Below, one piece after another: positions 34,910 to 41,449 of a stretch of 41,449 nucleotides of DNA. The notes beneath the pieces are model-generated. The model did not search any database and was not told where the DNA came from. It saw only the letters and a list, made by a program, of their open reading frames with translations. The stretch spans positions 1-41,449 of the forward strand of contig JAIQFH010000061.1 in assembly GCA_020073385.1 (NCBI GenBank). Direction: 5' to 3'. Both the position numbers and the translations under genes were made by a program. The stretch's first letter is position 1. Each line of letters opens with the position of its first letter. The stretch is from Terriglobia bacterium (lineage in GTDB: Bacteria; Acidobacteriota; Terriglobia; Terriglobales; Acidobacteriaceae).

Positions 34910-35069
34910 TACGGGCCCCTTTGGGGGCAGCGGTTCCCGTCACTGTGCTGTAGAATCTGTTCCCTTCCCGACCGAAGGTCTGTTCTTGCAGGCTTGCAGG
35001 CCGCAAAATTGTAATTGCGGTTCGAACCGCGAAGGTCGGCGTGGCGCTTGGTGTATCTTCGTAAGACTG

Positions 35070-37943
35070 ATGGCCTACGACGCCTTCATCTCCTACAGTC
35101 ACACTGCCGATGGCACGCTTGCAGCCGCCCTTCAATCGGCCTTACATTCTTTTGCCAAACCCTGGTATAAGCGGCGTGCTTTGCATATCTTTAGAGATCA
35201 AACTAACCTCGCGGTGAATCCCGCTCTCTGGTCTAGTATTCGCGAGGCCCTCGATCAAGCGTTTTTTTTCATCCTTCTTGCTTCGCCTGAAGCGGCCGCC
35301 TCGCCCTGGGTTGAGAAGGAAGTTGAATATTGGATCGGTAGAAACGGCCCGTCGCATCTCCTGGTTGCTCTTACCGGGGGTTCTCTAAAGTGGGATCATT
35401 CCTCCGCCTCTTTCACGTCCGAGCACACCACCGCTCTCCCACCGAACCTTCTTCATGCCTTTTCTGAGGAGCCTCTTTTCCTTGATCTTCGATGGGCCCG
35501 CGATGCCGCCGCCCCTCTCCGCTTGCGCGAGCCGCGCTTTCACGAAGCGGTCCTCCAACTCGCTGCTACCCTGCACAATCGCCCGAAAGACGAACTCGAC
35601 GGCGCGGATATTCGCAACCAGCGGCACGCCCGCTTGCTCGCCGCTTCCGGCGTTATCGCTATTCTGCTGGCCTCGCTCTTCGCGTTTCGCCAAACTCGCG
35701 TGAGCCACGAAGAATCGCTCCAAAATCTCGCCGCCCGCCTTGCCGCCAACTCTGGCAAAGTCCTCACCGATAGTCCGGGTCGATCTCGCGAGGCCGCGCT
35801 CCTGGCTATTGAATCGACGCGCATCAATCCTTCCTTCGAAGGGAACAGTGCGTTGCGGACAGCAGTTTCCCTCTTACCTGCGGACTCGCAATTGTACCCC
35901 CCAGAAAGCTCCGACCCAGCTGAGCGCGTTCGCGACATGGCTTTTTCTCGTGATGGTACCACCGTCGCCGTAGCGCGCGACGATGGCTCCACTGAACTCA
36001 TTGACGCCGTAAACAAAAAACCGATCGGATATTTCACCCCGGACGAACAACCGGCGGCAAGCATCCAACTTCCGACCGCTACCCAAAGCGCGCCCCTTGA
36101 CGACAGTGCAGCTGTTTCTGTGGCCTTTAACTTCTCCGCCTCGCTGCTCGGGGTTGGCGCCCGCGATGGCGTAGTCCATGTCTGGGCCTTGCCCGGCGGG
36201 CGCGAAATCTTACGAATTTTCCACGGTGCACCGGTTTCCCAAGTATCGTTCCACCCCAAGGCGAACCAACTTGCTACCGCTAGCGACGATGGTCATATAC
36301 GTATTTTCGATGTCGCTCGCGCGGCCGTCGTCGCCGACTTCAAATGTCCGGACAAAATCGTTTCGACGTCCTTCAATCCGGGCGGAGACCTCCTTGCGGC
36401 CTTATCTTCAGAGGGTGTGGTCTCACTTTTTGATCCAGTGCATCGCAAGCTTCTGCGTACGATGGGTGGCGGTGAGGCCGGTTTTAACGTGATGTTTAGC
36501 GATAAAGGCAATCGTGTGGCTATTGCGAGCGGCGATTTTGCCTCTGTCTGGGATGTAAGTTCCGGTCGGCAACTGCTGAAGGCGACCCATGCTACTGGGT
36601 CCGAAACGCTCACTCCACAGCAATGGATTGTCAGCGCAGCCATCAGTTCAGACGGCGTATTCCTGGCTTACGCAGCGCGCGGCGACAACATGGCCCGTGT
36701 TTGGAACGTGGAGACGGGCCGCGAAACTCTCGAGCTCAAGCATGACTCCGCGGTGGCCGCTGTCTCCTTCAATGCGGATGGAACAAAACTCGGCACGGGC
36801 TCGTACGACGGCACGGCGCGCGTGTGGGAACTTCCTTCTGGACGCGAACTAGAACGAGTCTCACATGCCGGCGGCGCCGAAGTGGTAGCTTTCAGCCTTA
36901 CGGGCAACCGTTTTGCTGCTGGCGGCATGGACGGTTCGGTCTCCATCTCCGAGAGCCGCCGCGCAGACCGACCTGCTTCGTTTGATTTGCCTGCCGCGGT
37001 ACGCAGCGTTGCCTTCAGCCCGGATGGCCGGCGCTTTGCCATCGGCACGACTTCGGTGCACTTCGAGCCTCTGGTGAGAATCGTCGAAATCAGCGGCAAT
37101 ACTCTGCGCGACATCGAATTCCACGGCGCTCCTGTTATAGACAAGCTCTTTTTCGTCGATCCGAATGACCTGATTGCCCAGTGGGGCAACAAGCTGTTCC
37201 TCATTGCCATTGACCAGGCTAAGGTCACTGCCTTGCCTGACGTTCCCGGAGACGTGCGGATCGACCCATCTGGTAGGGTTCTTGCCAGCCAACGGGACAG
37301 CATCACCCACCTATATACCTTACCCGACCTTCAACAGACCACATCCCTCGACGGCCCTGCTTCCGGTCAGCTGCGTACTGCAGGAGAAGGACTGCTGGCC
37401 TTCGAGACAAATAAACCGCCGAACGAGTTTTTGGTCGATATCTGGCGTGTCGCCAGTAAAACCCGCGTCAGCCGCGTTCCCCTGCCCGCTGAATTGACTC
37501 GCCTCTCCTTCGATCGGTCAGGCACAATCCTATTCACCGCGCAAAGCGAAAATCTGCAAGCCTGGGACATCCCGTCCGGCAAGCGACGCTTCTCGCTCAC
37601 CGCCAGCGGCGACATTGACCAAATCGTTCCCGATCCTTCTTCTGCCTCCTTCGCCACCGTTACTCACGGACACCTCACCGTGTGGGATGTCGTCACCGGG
37701 GCTCGCGTGGCACAACTTCCCGATGCGGGCTACCTCCGGGCCGCCGCGTTCAGTCCCGACGGCCGCTATGTGCTGGCCGGATACGATGAGCGCTCCGCCG
37801 CGCTTTGGCTCTGGCGTTCGGGCGATCTGCGAGACCAAGCCTGCGCCCGCCTAACTCAAAATCTGTCTCACGATGAATGGGAGCGTTGGATTCCCAAACA
37901 ACCCTATCGGAAAACGTGCCCCAATTTGCCGCCCGCAAATTGA
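35070..37943 (+). CDS. TIR - TM - WD40 repeat protein
   Basis: A 957-aa protein from the ATG at 35070; there is no strong ribosome-binding site, and a longer reading to 34986 has a Cys/Arg-rich start that looks noncoding. The TIR domain (1-110) has YDAFISYSHTAD, RALHIFRDQTNL, AFFFILLASPEA and WVEKE (W80, E84), so it is predicted active. A transmembrane helix (about 186-207, ASGVIAILLASLFAF) is followed by a helical linker (NLAARLAANSGKVL, LLAIEST) and then WD40-like repeats to the end (for example DGTARVWELPSGREL, AFSPDGRYVLAG). The layout puts a cytosolic TIR against the membrane and a WD40 sensor on one side of it. It is not in an operon; an ancestral domain-sharing link to the 29876 protein (TM then WD40) is visible. 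Confidence 0.9.
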   Translation: MAYDAFISYSHTADGTLAAALQSALHSFAKPWYKRRALHIFRDQTNLAVNPALWSSIREALDQAFFFILLASPEAAASPWVEKEVEYWIGRNGPSHLLVALTGGSLKWDHSSASFTSEHTTALPPNLLHAFSEEPLFLDLRWARDAAAPLRLREPRFHEAVLQLAATLHNRPKDELDGADIRNQRHARLLAASGVIAILLASLFAFRQTRVSHEESLQNLAARLAANSGKVLTDSPGRSREAALLAIESTRINPSFEGNSALRTAVSLLPADSQLYPPESSDPAERVRDMAFSRDGTTVAVARDDGSTELIDAVNKKPIGYFTPDEQPAASIQLPTATQSAPLDDSAAVSVAFNFSASLLGVGARDGVVHVWALPGGREILRIFHGAPVSQVSFHPKANQLATASDDGHIRIFDVARAAVVADFKCPDKIVSTSFNPGGDLLAALSSEGVVSLFDPVHRKLLRTMGGGEAGFNVMFSDKGNRVAIASGDFASVWDVSSGRQLLKATHATGSETLTPQQWIVSAAISSDGVFLAYAARGDNMARVWNVETGRETLELKHDSAVAAVSFNADGTKLGTGSYDGTARVWELPSGRELERVSHAGGAEVVAFSLTGNRFAAGGMDGSVSISESRRADRPASFDLPAAVRSVAFSPDGRRFAIGTTSVHFEPLVRIVEISGNTLRDIEFHGAPVIDKLFFVDPNDLIAQWGNKLFLIAIDQAKVTALPDVPGDVRIDPSGRVLASQRDSITHLYTLPDLQQTTSLDGPASGQLRTAGEGLLAFETNKPPNEFLVDIWRVASKTRVSRVPLPAELTRLSFDRSGTILFTAQSENLQAWDIPSGKRRFSLTASGDIDQIVPDPSSASFATVTHGHLTVWDVVTGARVAQLPDAGYLRAAAFSPDGRYVLAGYDERSAALWLWRSGDLRDQACARLTQNLSHDEWERWIPKQPYRKTCPNLPPAN

Positions 37944-38354
37944 ACCACTCTCGCAGCCAGCGGGAAAACTATTTCCGCGCGTCTAGAATTGGATGAAGAA
38001 CGAAATGGCTCATGCGCGGGAACGGAGGACCGGAACGCAAGTAGCCGTTGTTCCTAATCACGCTTGTACCTGGCAAGGACGTGAAGAAGTGGCAGCTGTT
38101 CGATGTCGACCGTCGATTCGGCCCACGAGATACGAGAGTACGTCATCCCCTCCTTCAGCAGCTGGAAAGACAACGACTCGTGCCAGACTCCGTTTCAGCG
38201 GCTCGTCAAGAACTTGAAGGCGGAAGCTAGCAAGTGACTGCGCGCCATACTTAGTGGTTGCCCTTTTCGCACCAAATCTGGTTCGCCGCGGAGTCTTTTT
38301 TGGCTTGATCGGTACTCAACCCGCGCCAACGCCGATGGACTCGAGGCAGACCAG
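37944..38354. other. Intergenic region, possible 44-codon frame
   Basis: One short plus-strand frame at 38103-38237 starts ATG and reads VIPSFSSWKDNDSCQTP with a basic tail (LVKNLKAEASK). It has no convincing ribosome-binding site and is probably a remnant or chance. Nothing else is supported. Confidence 0.3.
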
Positions 38355-38999
38355 TCATGGTGTGGGCGGTTGCTTGACTGTCTGGCGTAGGACCACTACC
38401 AGCTTGCCATCCTTGCGGCGGCGAACAGCGTGAACATACCATCCCGGACGGCTGGGCGAGGGCTTCTGGGTTTCTTCGCTCATCACAATAAGATCACTAC
38501 CCTCGAAGGCGTAGTCGCGTTTTTCGAAATCCAGTCCCGCGGGCCCATTACTGACGTATGTGCTCAGTCGCTTGTGGACCGCATCCACCCGAAACATCGG
38601 AAACTCTCCAAGGTCGCGAAAACGATCGGCCGCAGGGTCATACACCCAGTAGCGGGCCTTAGCGTTGGTGGATCCCCGTTCGGTCATAAGCAACAGGTCG
38701 AGCCAGCCGTCAAAGTTAATTTCCTGTGCCCCAAAAAAGAAGGACTCATCTTGGGCAAGCGGTGTCATCGAAGGAACGTCCAGCTTCTGCACGGCATGGC
38801 CGCCGCGCTCAAGGATGATGGCTTTCACCACACGCCCCTCCGGAACCGTATCCAATTCGAAACGAAAGTCAGCGGGCGGATTGCCGTCGTGAAGGACGAT
38901 CGTGCAAGGATCGCAGCGTTTGACATATTGCGGTCCCGCGAGAGGCACGGTGGCAAGGGTTTGCAGCGCGATGATAGCGGCTAGGGGATAAGCAAGCAT
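38355..38999 (-). CDS. Secreted XAC2610-like protein, candidate lysozyme inhibitor/immunity protein
   Basis: A 214-aa protein with a signal peptide (about 1-21, MLAYPLAAIIALQTL then TVPLAG). A conserved region reads QEINFDGWLDLLLMTERGS (about 92-110), followed by RYWVYDPAADRFRDLGE. This FG-GAP/VCBS-like signature matches what I know of the XAC2610 family. In Xanthomonas citri, XAC2610 is the periplasmic inhibitor of the GH19 lysozyme effector XAC2609. Here the gene overlaps the 3' end of a GH19 gene by 19 bp, which strongly supports the same pairing. It would sit in the periplasm and protect peptidoglycan. The family assignment is from memory of motifs. Confidence 0.7.
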   Translation of the reverse strand: MLAYPLAAIIALQTLATVPLAGPQYVKRCDPCTIVLHDGNPPADFRFELDTVPEGRVVKAIILERGGHAVQKLDVPSMTPLAQDESFFFGAQEINFDGWLDLLLMTERGSTNAKARYWVYDPAADRFRDLGEFPMFRVDAVHKRLSTYVSNGPAGLDFEKRDYAFEGSDLIVMSEETQKPSPSRPGWYVHAVRRRKDGKLVVVLRQTVKQPPTP

Positions 39000-39769
39000 T
39001 TGGCAAGTTTCAGGCGGCGGGCGCGGTCGTCAAGGCCGTTGGTGCCACCGTTTATCCGCTTCGTAATGGTAAGCAGATCATCGTTATCGGCCAGCTCATT
39101 CAGGTGGCGCGTCGCCCAGAACCAACCTGAGCAATCGGCCGCGATGTTGGGATCGGTGGCCAGCAGATTGGGATTGAGGCCGGTGATGTAATCCTGTCCT
39201 CTGTCATTGCCATAGCTGGTGTAATTGATCCGGCCGGTGATCTGGATCAGCCCACGTCCTTTGAAACGCGGACCATCGCCGGGTTGCGTGTTGCCAAGAT
39301 CAGTGCGGCCCTCGTAGGCTGCGCCGCTTGCCAGCTCAGCGGTGAAACGGAGACTGCCGCTTTCATGACCAAGCTGCGCGAGGAAATGGGCCTGACGAAG
39401 CGGGGTATTGATCTGATTGGCATCCATGGCAGCCGTCAGCGGCGCGGCGAAGGTATCCGCCTGCTCCTGGGAAGACAGGGGCGTCAGGATGTGCAGCAGG
39501 TTGGAGCCAAACTGGCCGTCGACAGCCGCTCGCAGCGCGGTGACAGTGACGCTACCGGGATCGATGACACCAGAAGCGGCTCCAGGCGTGGCCACCAGAT
39601 TCTGGAATTGCTGGATCACCGCTTGCGAGTGCGGGCCCAGCACACCATCCTCAGTGAGGAAAGGCACACCCGGCAGCAGGGAAAGGTTCAAGTTCAACAA
39701 TGCTTGAATCAAGGTGACGTCGTCATTCTGATTCTGAGCGTTTAGCCCGATACTCTTGGAGATGCACAT
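38981..39769 (-). CDS. GH19 muramidase/chitinase-like enzyme with peptidoglycan-binding domain
   Basis: A 262-aa protein from the ATG at 39769 with GGAGGAAG upstream. The N-terminal peptidoglycan-binding domain (about 8-85) has DVTLIQALLNLNL and DGVLGPHSQAVIQQFQ. The C-terminal GH19 domain (about 100-262) shows FLAQLGHESGSL (E136, proposed acid), TAELASGAAYEGR (E145 and E153, one the proposed base) and the signature FKGRGLIQITGRINY. GH19 enzymes cut chitin or, in bacterial and phage relatives, peptidoglycan. There is no signal peptide, as expected for an enzyme delivered by a secretion machine or by lysis rather than Sec. It is co-transcribed with the downstream XAC2610-like gene. Confidence 0.85.
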   Translation of the reverse strand: MCISKSIGLNAQNQNDDVTLIQALLNLNLSLLPGVPFLTEDGVLGPHSQAVIQQFQNLVATPGAASGVIDPGSVTVTALRAAVDGQFGSNLLHILTPLSSQEQADTFAAPLTAAMDANQINTPLRQAHFLAQLGHESGSLRFTAELASGAAYEGRTDLGNTQPGDGPRFKGRGLIQITGRINYTSYGNDRGQDYITGLNPNLLATDPNIAADCSGWFWATRHLNELADNDDLLTITKRINGGTNGLDDRARRLKLAKCLLIP

Positions 39770-40218
39770 TGTATCTTCCTCCGGTGGGCGACAGCTCGTC
39801 CTGCAGTAACCGATTCTAAGCCCCTTGAAGGCCGACGCTCACAGCGTTGGGCTTTTCTCGACTGCGCAAGAAGATCTTAGGGATTTGTATCGCGCGATAG
39901 CCAGCGATGAGCGCAGTACAGTGATCCTGAAATCCGAAGCCAACAAGCTGCCCGGATCGTTCCGTTTGGAAAGCGTGATTCGGTTGCATTCGTCGAGTTC
40001 AGTTCCTGTCGAGTTACGGCCTGGCCGGAAATGTTCCAGGGCTGGAAGTCGCCTTCGGAGAAGCCTGAGTTGTCTCCTCGAAGCCCGTTTCTGGATCGCT
40101 TTTGACCTGCCGACTAAGCCTGGTGTGCCGCACTCGCACAGTCATGGATCGCCGGAACTATGGTATTCTCGATTCCCGTTTGCCCGGACCTTAGCAACAT
40201 CTGATTCGGAGACCTCAA
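39770..40218. other. Intergenic region with a hairpin repeat
   Basis: Divergent promoters for the GH19 pair and the 40219 gene must lie here. No gene is supported. A copy of the dispersed hairpin repeat is at 40045-40097. Confidence 0.45.
40045..40097. repeat. Dispersed hairpin repeat, copy 3
   Basis: It begins GAAGTCGCCTTCGGAGAAG and ends TCTCCTCGAAGCCCGTTTCT plus GGATC. The distal part matches 28403-28429 at about 23 of 27 positions. CTTCGGAGA can pair with TCTCCTCGAAG. It lies about 120-175 bp upstream of the ATG at 40219. Confidence 0.55.
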
Positions 40219-41172
40219 ATGACATGGTTCGTACACTTTATCCCAAATGAGTGTGACAGCATTTCCGTTCTCATCAACAATGCGTTTTGGAGAACGTGGT
40301 TTCGCACTGCTGGTGAGGTGACTTGGGCTTTGCCGCAACGTTACCAGGGAGTAGGTCAACTGAAAGTGAGCGCATCTGTTTCCCCGGAAGGGAAAAACGG
40401 CTCGATGGAAGTTAAATGGGATGACAGGGTCATCCAAAGATACGACTTCGACGACTTCGAACCACATGACGTAAGCAACGCGCCCCCGAGCCCGCCGCGC
40501 GAGCCCAATGGACCGCGTGGTCCGCGTGAGATAACGATCGCCAAGTCTGATAAGGAAAATGAGAACACACATTATGAATTTGAATATGGTGTTTCGTCGG
40601 AGCCGGGATCGCATGAAATGCTGACAAGGGTTTCGGTGTTTTCTTCCGGCGTATTAACGAACAAATCCGACCAGCCGCCAGAATCGGGTTTGAGAACTTC
40701 TCTGAGCGTGCCCATCGACAAAGAAGTGATTACCGTTCCGGCTGAAACGAAGACATTCCGCAGTTGGGCACAGGGCGGCGGACCGTTGCAGACGGGAGCC
40801 GTAGAGAAATGGATCTTACGTTCAAGCGACAGCACTGCCTTAGCGGCGCTAGGCACAATCACTGTTACCTTACTCAGAGCGACGGACCCACAGACTCAGG
40901 CACTCTTCGTACAAGCCACGTTGGGTTTTCGACAGACGTCTCTTGGGTGGAGAGTCCCTTTCGCCGATCATGGCGGTTTGCGGGTTAGAATCTGGTTCTT
41001 AAACGCCGTTGATGGCGTCCTTGAAGAATGGGAAGTAACTCCAACGCAAAGTATTAAATGCGGAGACAACAACGCCTACTTTGAATTCAAAAAGAATGTG
41101 ACGCCTGATTGGTACGATAGAGTGGTTGCGGTATTGCTGATCATTGATCCAAACACTTGGTACCGCTGCTGA
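40219..41172 (+). CDS. Orphan protein, unknown function
   Basis: A 317-aa protein from the ATG at 40219, preceded by GGAGACC. There is no signal peptide and no transmembrane segment. It begins MTWFVHFIPNECDSISV. It has a Pro/Arg-rich low-complexity linker (PPSPPREPNGPRGPRE, about residues 89-105) between two beta-rich halves, the second with strands such as LGTITVTLLRAT and LRVRIWFLN. I recognise no family. Composition and strand-rich segments suggest a soluble beta-sandwich protein. Its neighbours (GH19 pair and an insertion sequence) indicate accessory DNA. Confidence 0.75.
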   Translation: MTWFVHFIPNECDSISVLINNAFWRTWFRTAGEVTWALPQRYQGVGQLKVSASVSPEGKNGSMEVKWDDRVIQRYDFDDFEPHDVSNAPPSPPREPNGPRGPREITIAKSDKENENTHYEFEYGVSSEPGSHEMLTRVSVFSSGVLTNKSDQPPESGLRTSLSVPIDKEVITVPAETKTFRSWAQGGGPLQTGAVEKWILRSSDSTALAALGTITVTLLRATDPQTQALFVQATLGFRQTSLGWRVPFADHGGLRVRIWFLNAVDGVLEEWEVTPTQSIKCGDNNAYFEFKKNVTPDWYDRVVAVLLIIDPNTWYRC

Positions 41173-41332
41173 ACCCTATATGTTCAAGTTCAGTCTAAAG
41201 GCCCCGATTGGAGTTAAGACTCGACCGCTGCCAACAGCCTTGCGGTATCGCCTGCCGCGCATTCCTCGAACCGGCTCTGGTATTGCCGCTAGCCCGCATT
41301 ATTCGTGAATGTGAAGAGATCTGAAGACAAAA

Positions 41333-41392
41333 GAAGCCTCCTCTGTTACAAACATGTTGACTAGACAATGTTTGAGCAACAAAAGAGGCTTC
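41333..41392 (+). promoter_or_regulatory. Nested hairpin covering the transposase ribosome-binding site
   Basis: GAAGCCTC (41333-41340) pairs perfectly with GAGGCTTC (41385-41392). Inside it CAAACAT (41349-41355) pairs with ATGTTTG (41368-41374). The right outer arm contains the GAGG ribosome-binding site of the transposase. Transcripts read through from outside would fold and hide that site, a known way insertion sequences damp transposition. Here this is inferred from sequence. Confidence 0.65.
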
Positions 41393-41396
41393 CTTA

Positions 41397-41449
41397 ATGT
41401 CAGACGATAGCACAACACAGTGTTTGTTGTTCCCAGGAATTTTTCGCAA
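41397..41449 (+). CDS. IS1380-like transposase, N-terminal fragment (runs off the window)
   Basis: Seventeen codons, from the ATG at 41397, read MSDDSTTQCLLFPGIFR. This resembles the start of IS1380-family transposases as I remember them (TTQCLLFP followed by a KPVVA-type continuation). The element extends past the right edge. Its left terminal repeat probably lies between 41173 and 41330 but cannot be fixed without the other end. Confidence 0.55.
   Translation, partial: MSDDSTTQCLLFPGIFR

Larger units (their letters stand above)
34172..35069. other. Intergenic region with gene remnants
   Basis: This 0.9-kb stretch holds a decayed TIR start (34415-34505, listed separately). A possibly unrelated open tail follows to 34747 (LDPDNIWEIFNRQHDF), with no ribosome-binding site or family, and then a copy of the dispersed hairpin repeat (34874-34909). 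It looks like a graveyard between two TIR units. Confidence 0.5.

Noticed and set aside
39825..40250. 141-residue plus-strand open frame before the orphan gene
   Set aside because: It overlaps a hairpin repeat and the well-supported start at 40219, with no ribosome-binding site.
1..41449. Search for tRNA, rRNA, retron or diversity-generating retroelement signals
   Set aside because: No cloverleaf, rRNA-like stretch or reverse-transcriptase motif was recognised by eye.

Overview
The window looks like accessory chromosome of a soil bacterium, most likely an Acidobacteriota member. This is inferred, not proven: by eye the GC content is moderately high, and it carries giant secreted IPT/TIG-RHS proteins, a TMTC-type GT-C glycosyltransferase with TPRs, and many small orphan membrane proteins. 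No rRNA, tRNA or CRISPR array was seen.

Layout. (1) 1-2815: two small membrane-protein genes on the minus strand, each preceded by a copy of the same 39-bp hairpin repeat, then a decayed coding region. (2) 2816-13593: an RHS/YD locus. A 345-aa secreted protein carries only the N-terminal DUF6531/YD part. It is followed by a 3097-aa protein with a signal peptide, 17 IPT/TIG repeats, four lectin-like domains, the remaining YD repeats, the RHS core and a variable C-terminal tip. A small membrane protein follows 3 bp later and could be an immunity protein. (3) 13650-16757: a small membrane protein and a TMTC-like membrane glycosyltransferase. (4) 17232-24579: a probable integrative element. It holds two divergent Prim-Pol (bifunctional primase/polymerase-like) paralogues on opposite strands, a GHKL-ATPase fused to a HExxH zincin motif, a zinc-finger protein, a 1.1-kb repeat-rich noncoding stretch, a ribbon-helix-helix regulator and a minimal tyrosine recombinase. 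(5) 25166-37943: a TIR-rich, immunity-like island. It contains a TIR-TPR protein, a frameshifted orphan, a two-gene operon (TIR protein, then KGGVGR ATPase/TIR-like/nSTAND/TM/WD40 giant), a decayed TIR fragment, and a TIR-TM-WD40 protein. (6) 38355-39769: a GH19 muramidase-like enzyme with a peptidoglycan-binding domain, overlapping a secreted XAC2610-like protein. This resembles a known lysozyme effector/inhibitor pair. (7) 40219-41449: an orphan gene and the start of an IS1380-like transposase.

How the parts may work together. The TIR island couples predicted NAD-cleaving TIR domains to repeat sensors (TPR, WD40) and STAND/KGGVGR signal-transducing NTPases. This is the usual logic of bacterial abortive-infection or conflict systems. 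The RHS tip with its neighbour and the GH19/XAC2610 pair fit interbacterial competition. A hairpin-forming intergenic repeat lies 170-310 bp upstream of three accessory genes (28683, 35070, 40219) and may mark cassette boundaries. The strongest candidates for something undescribed are the 28683-34171 operon and the 17232-24579 element with its GHKL-zincin fusion.
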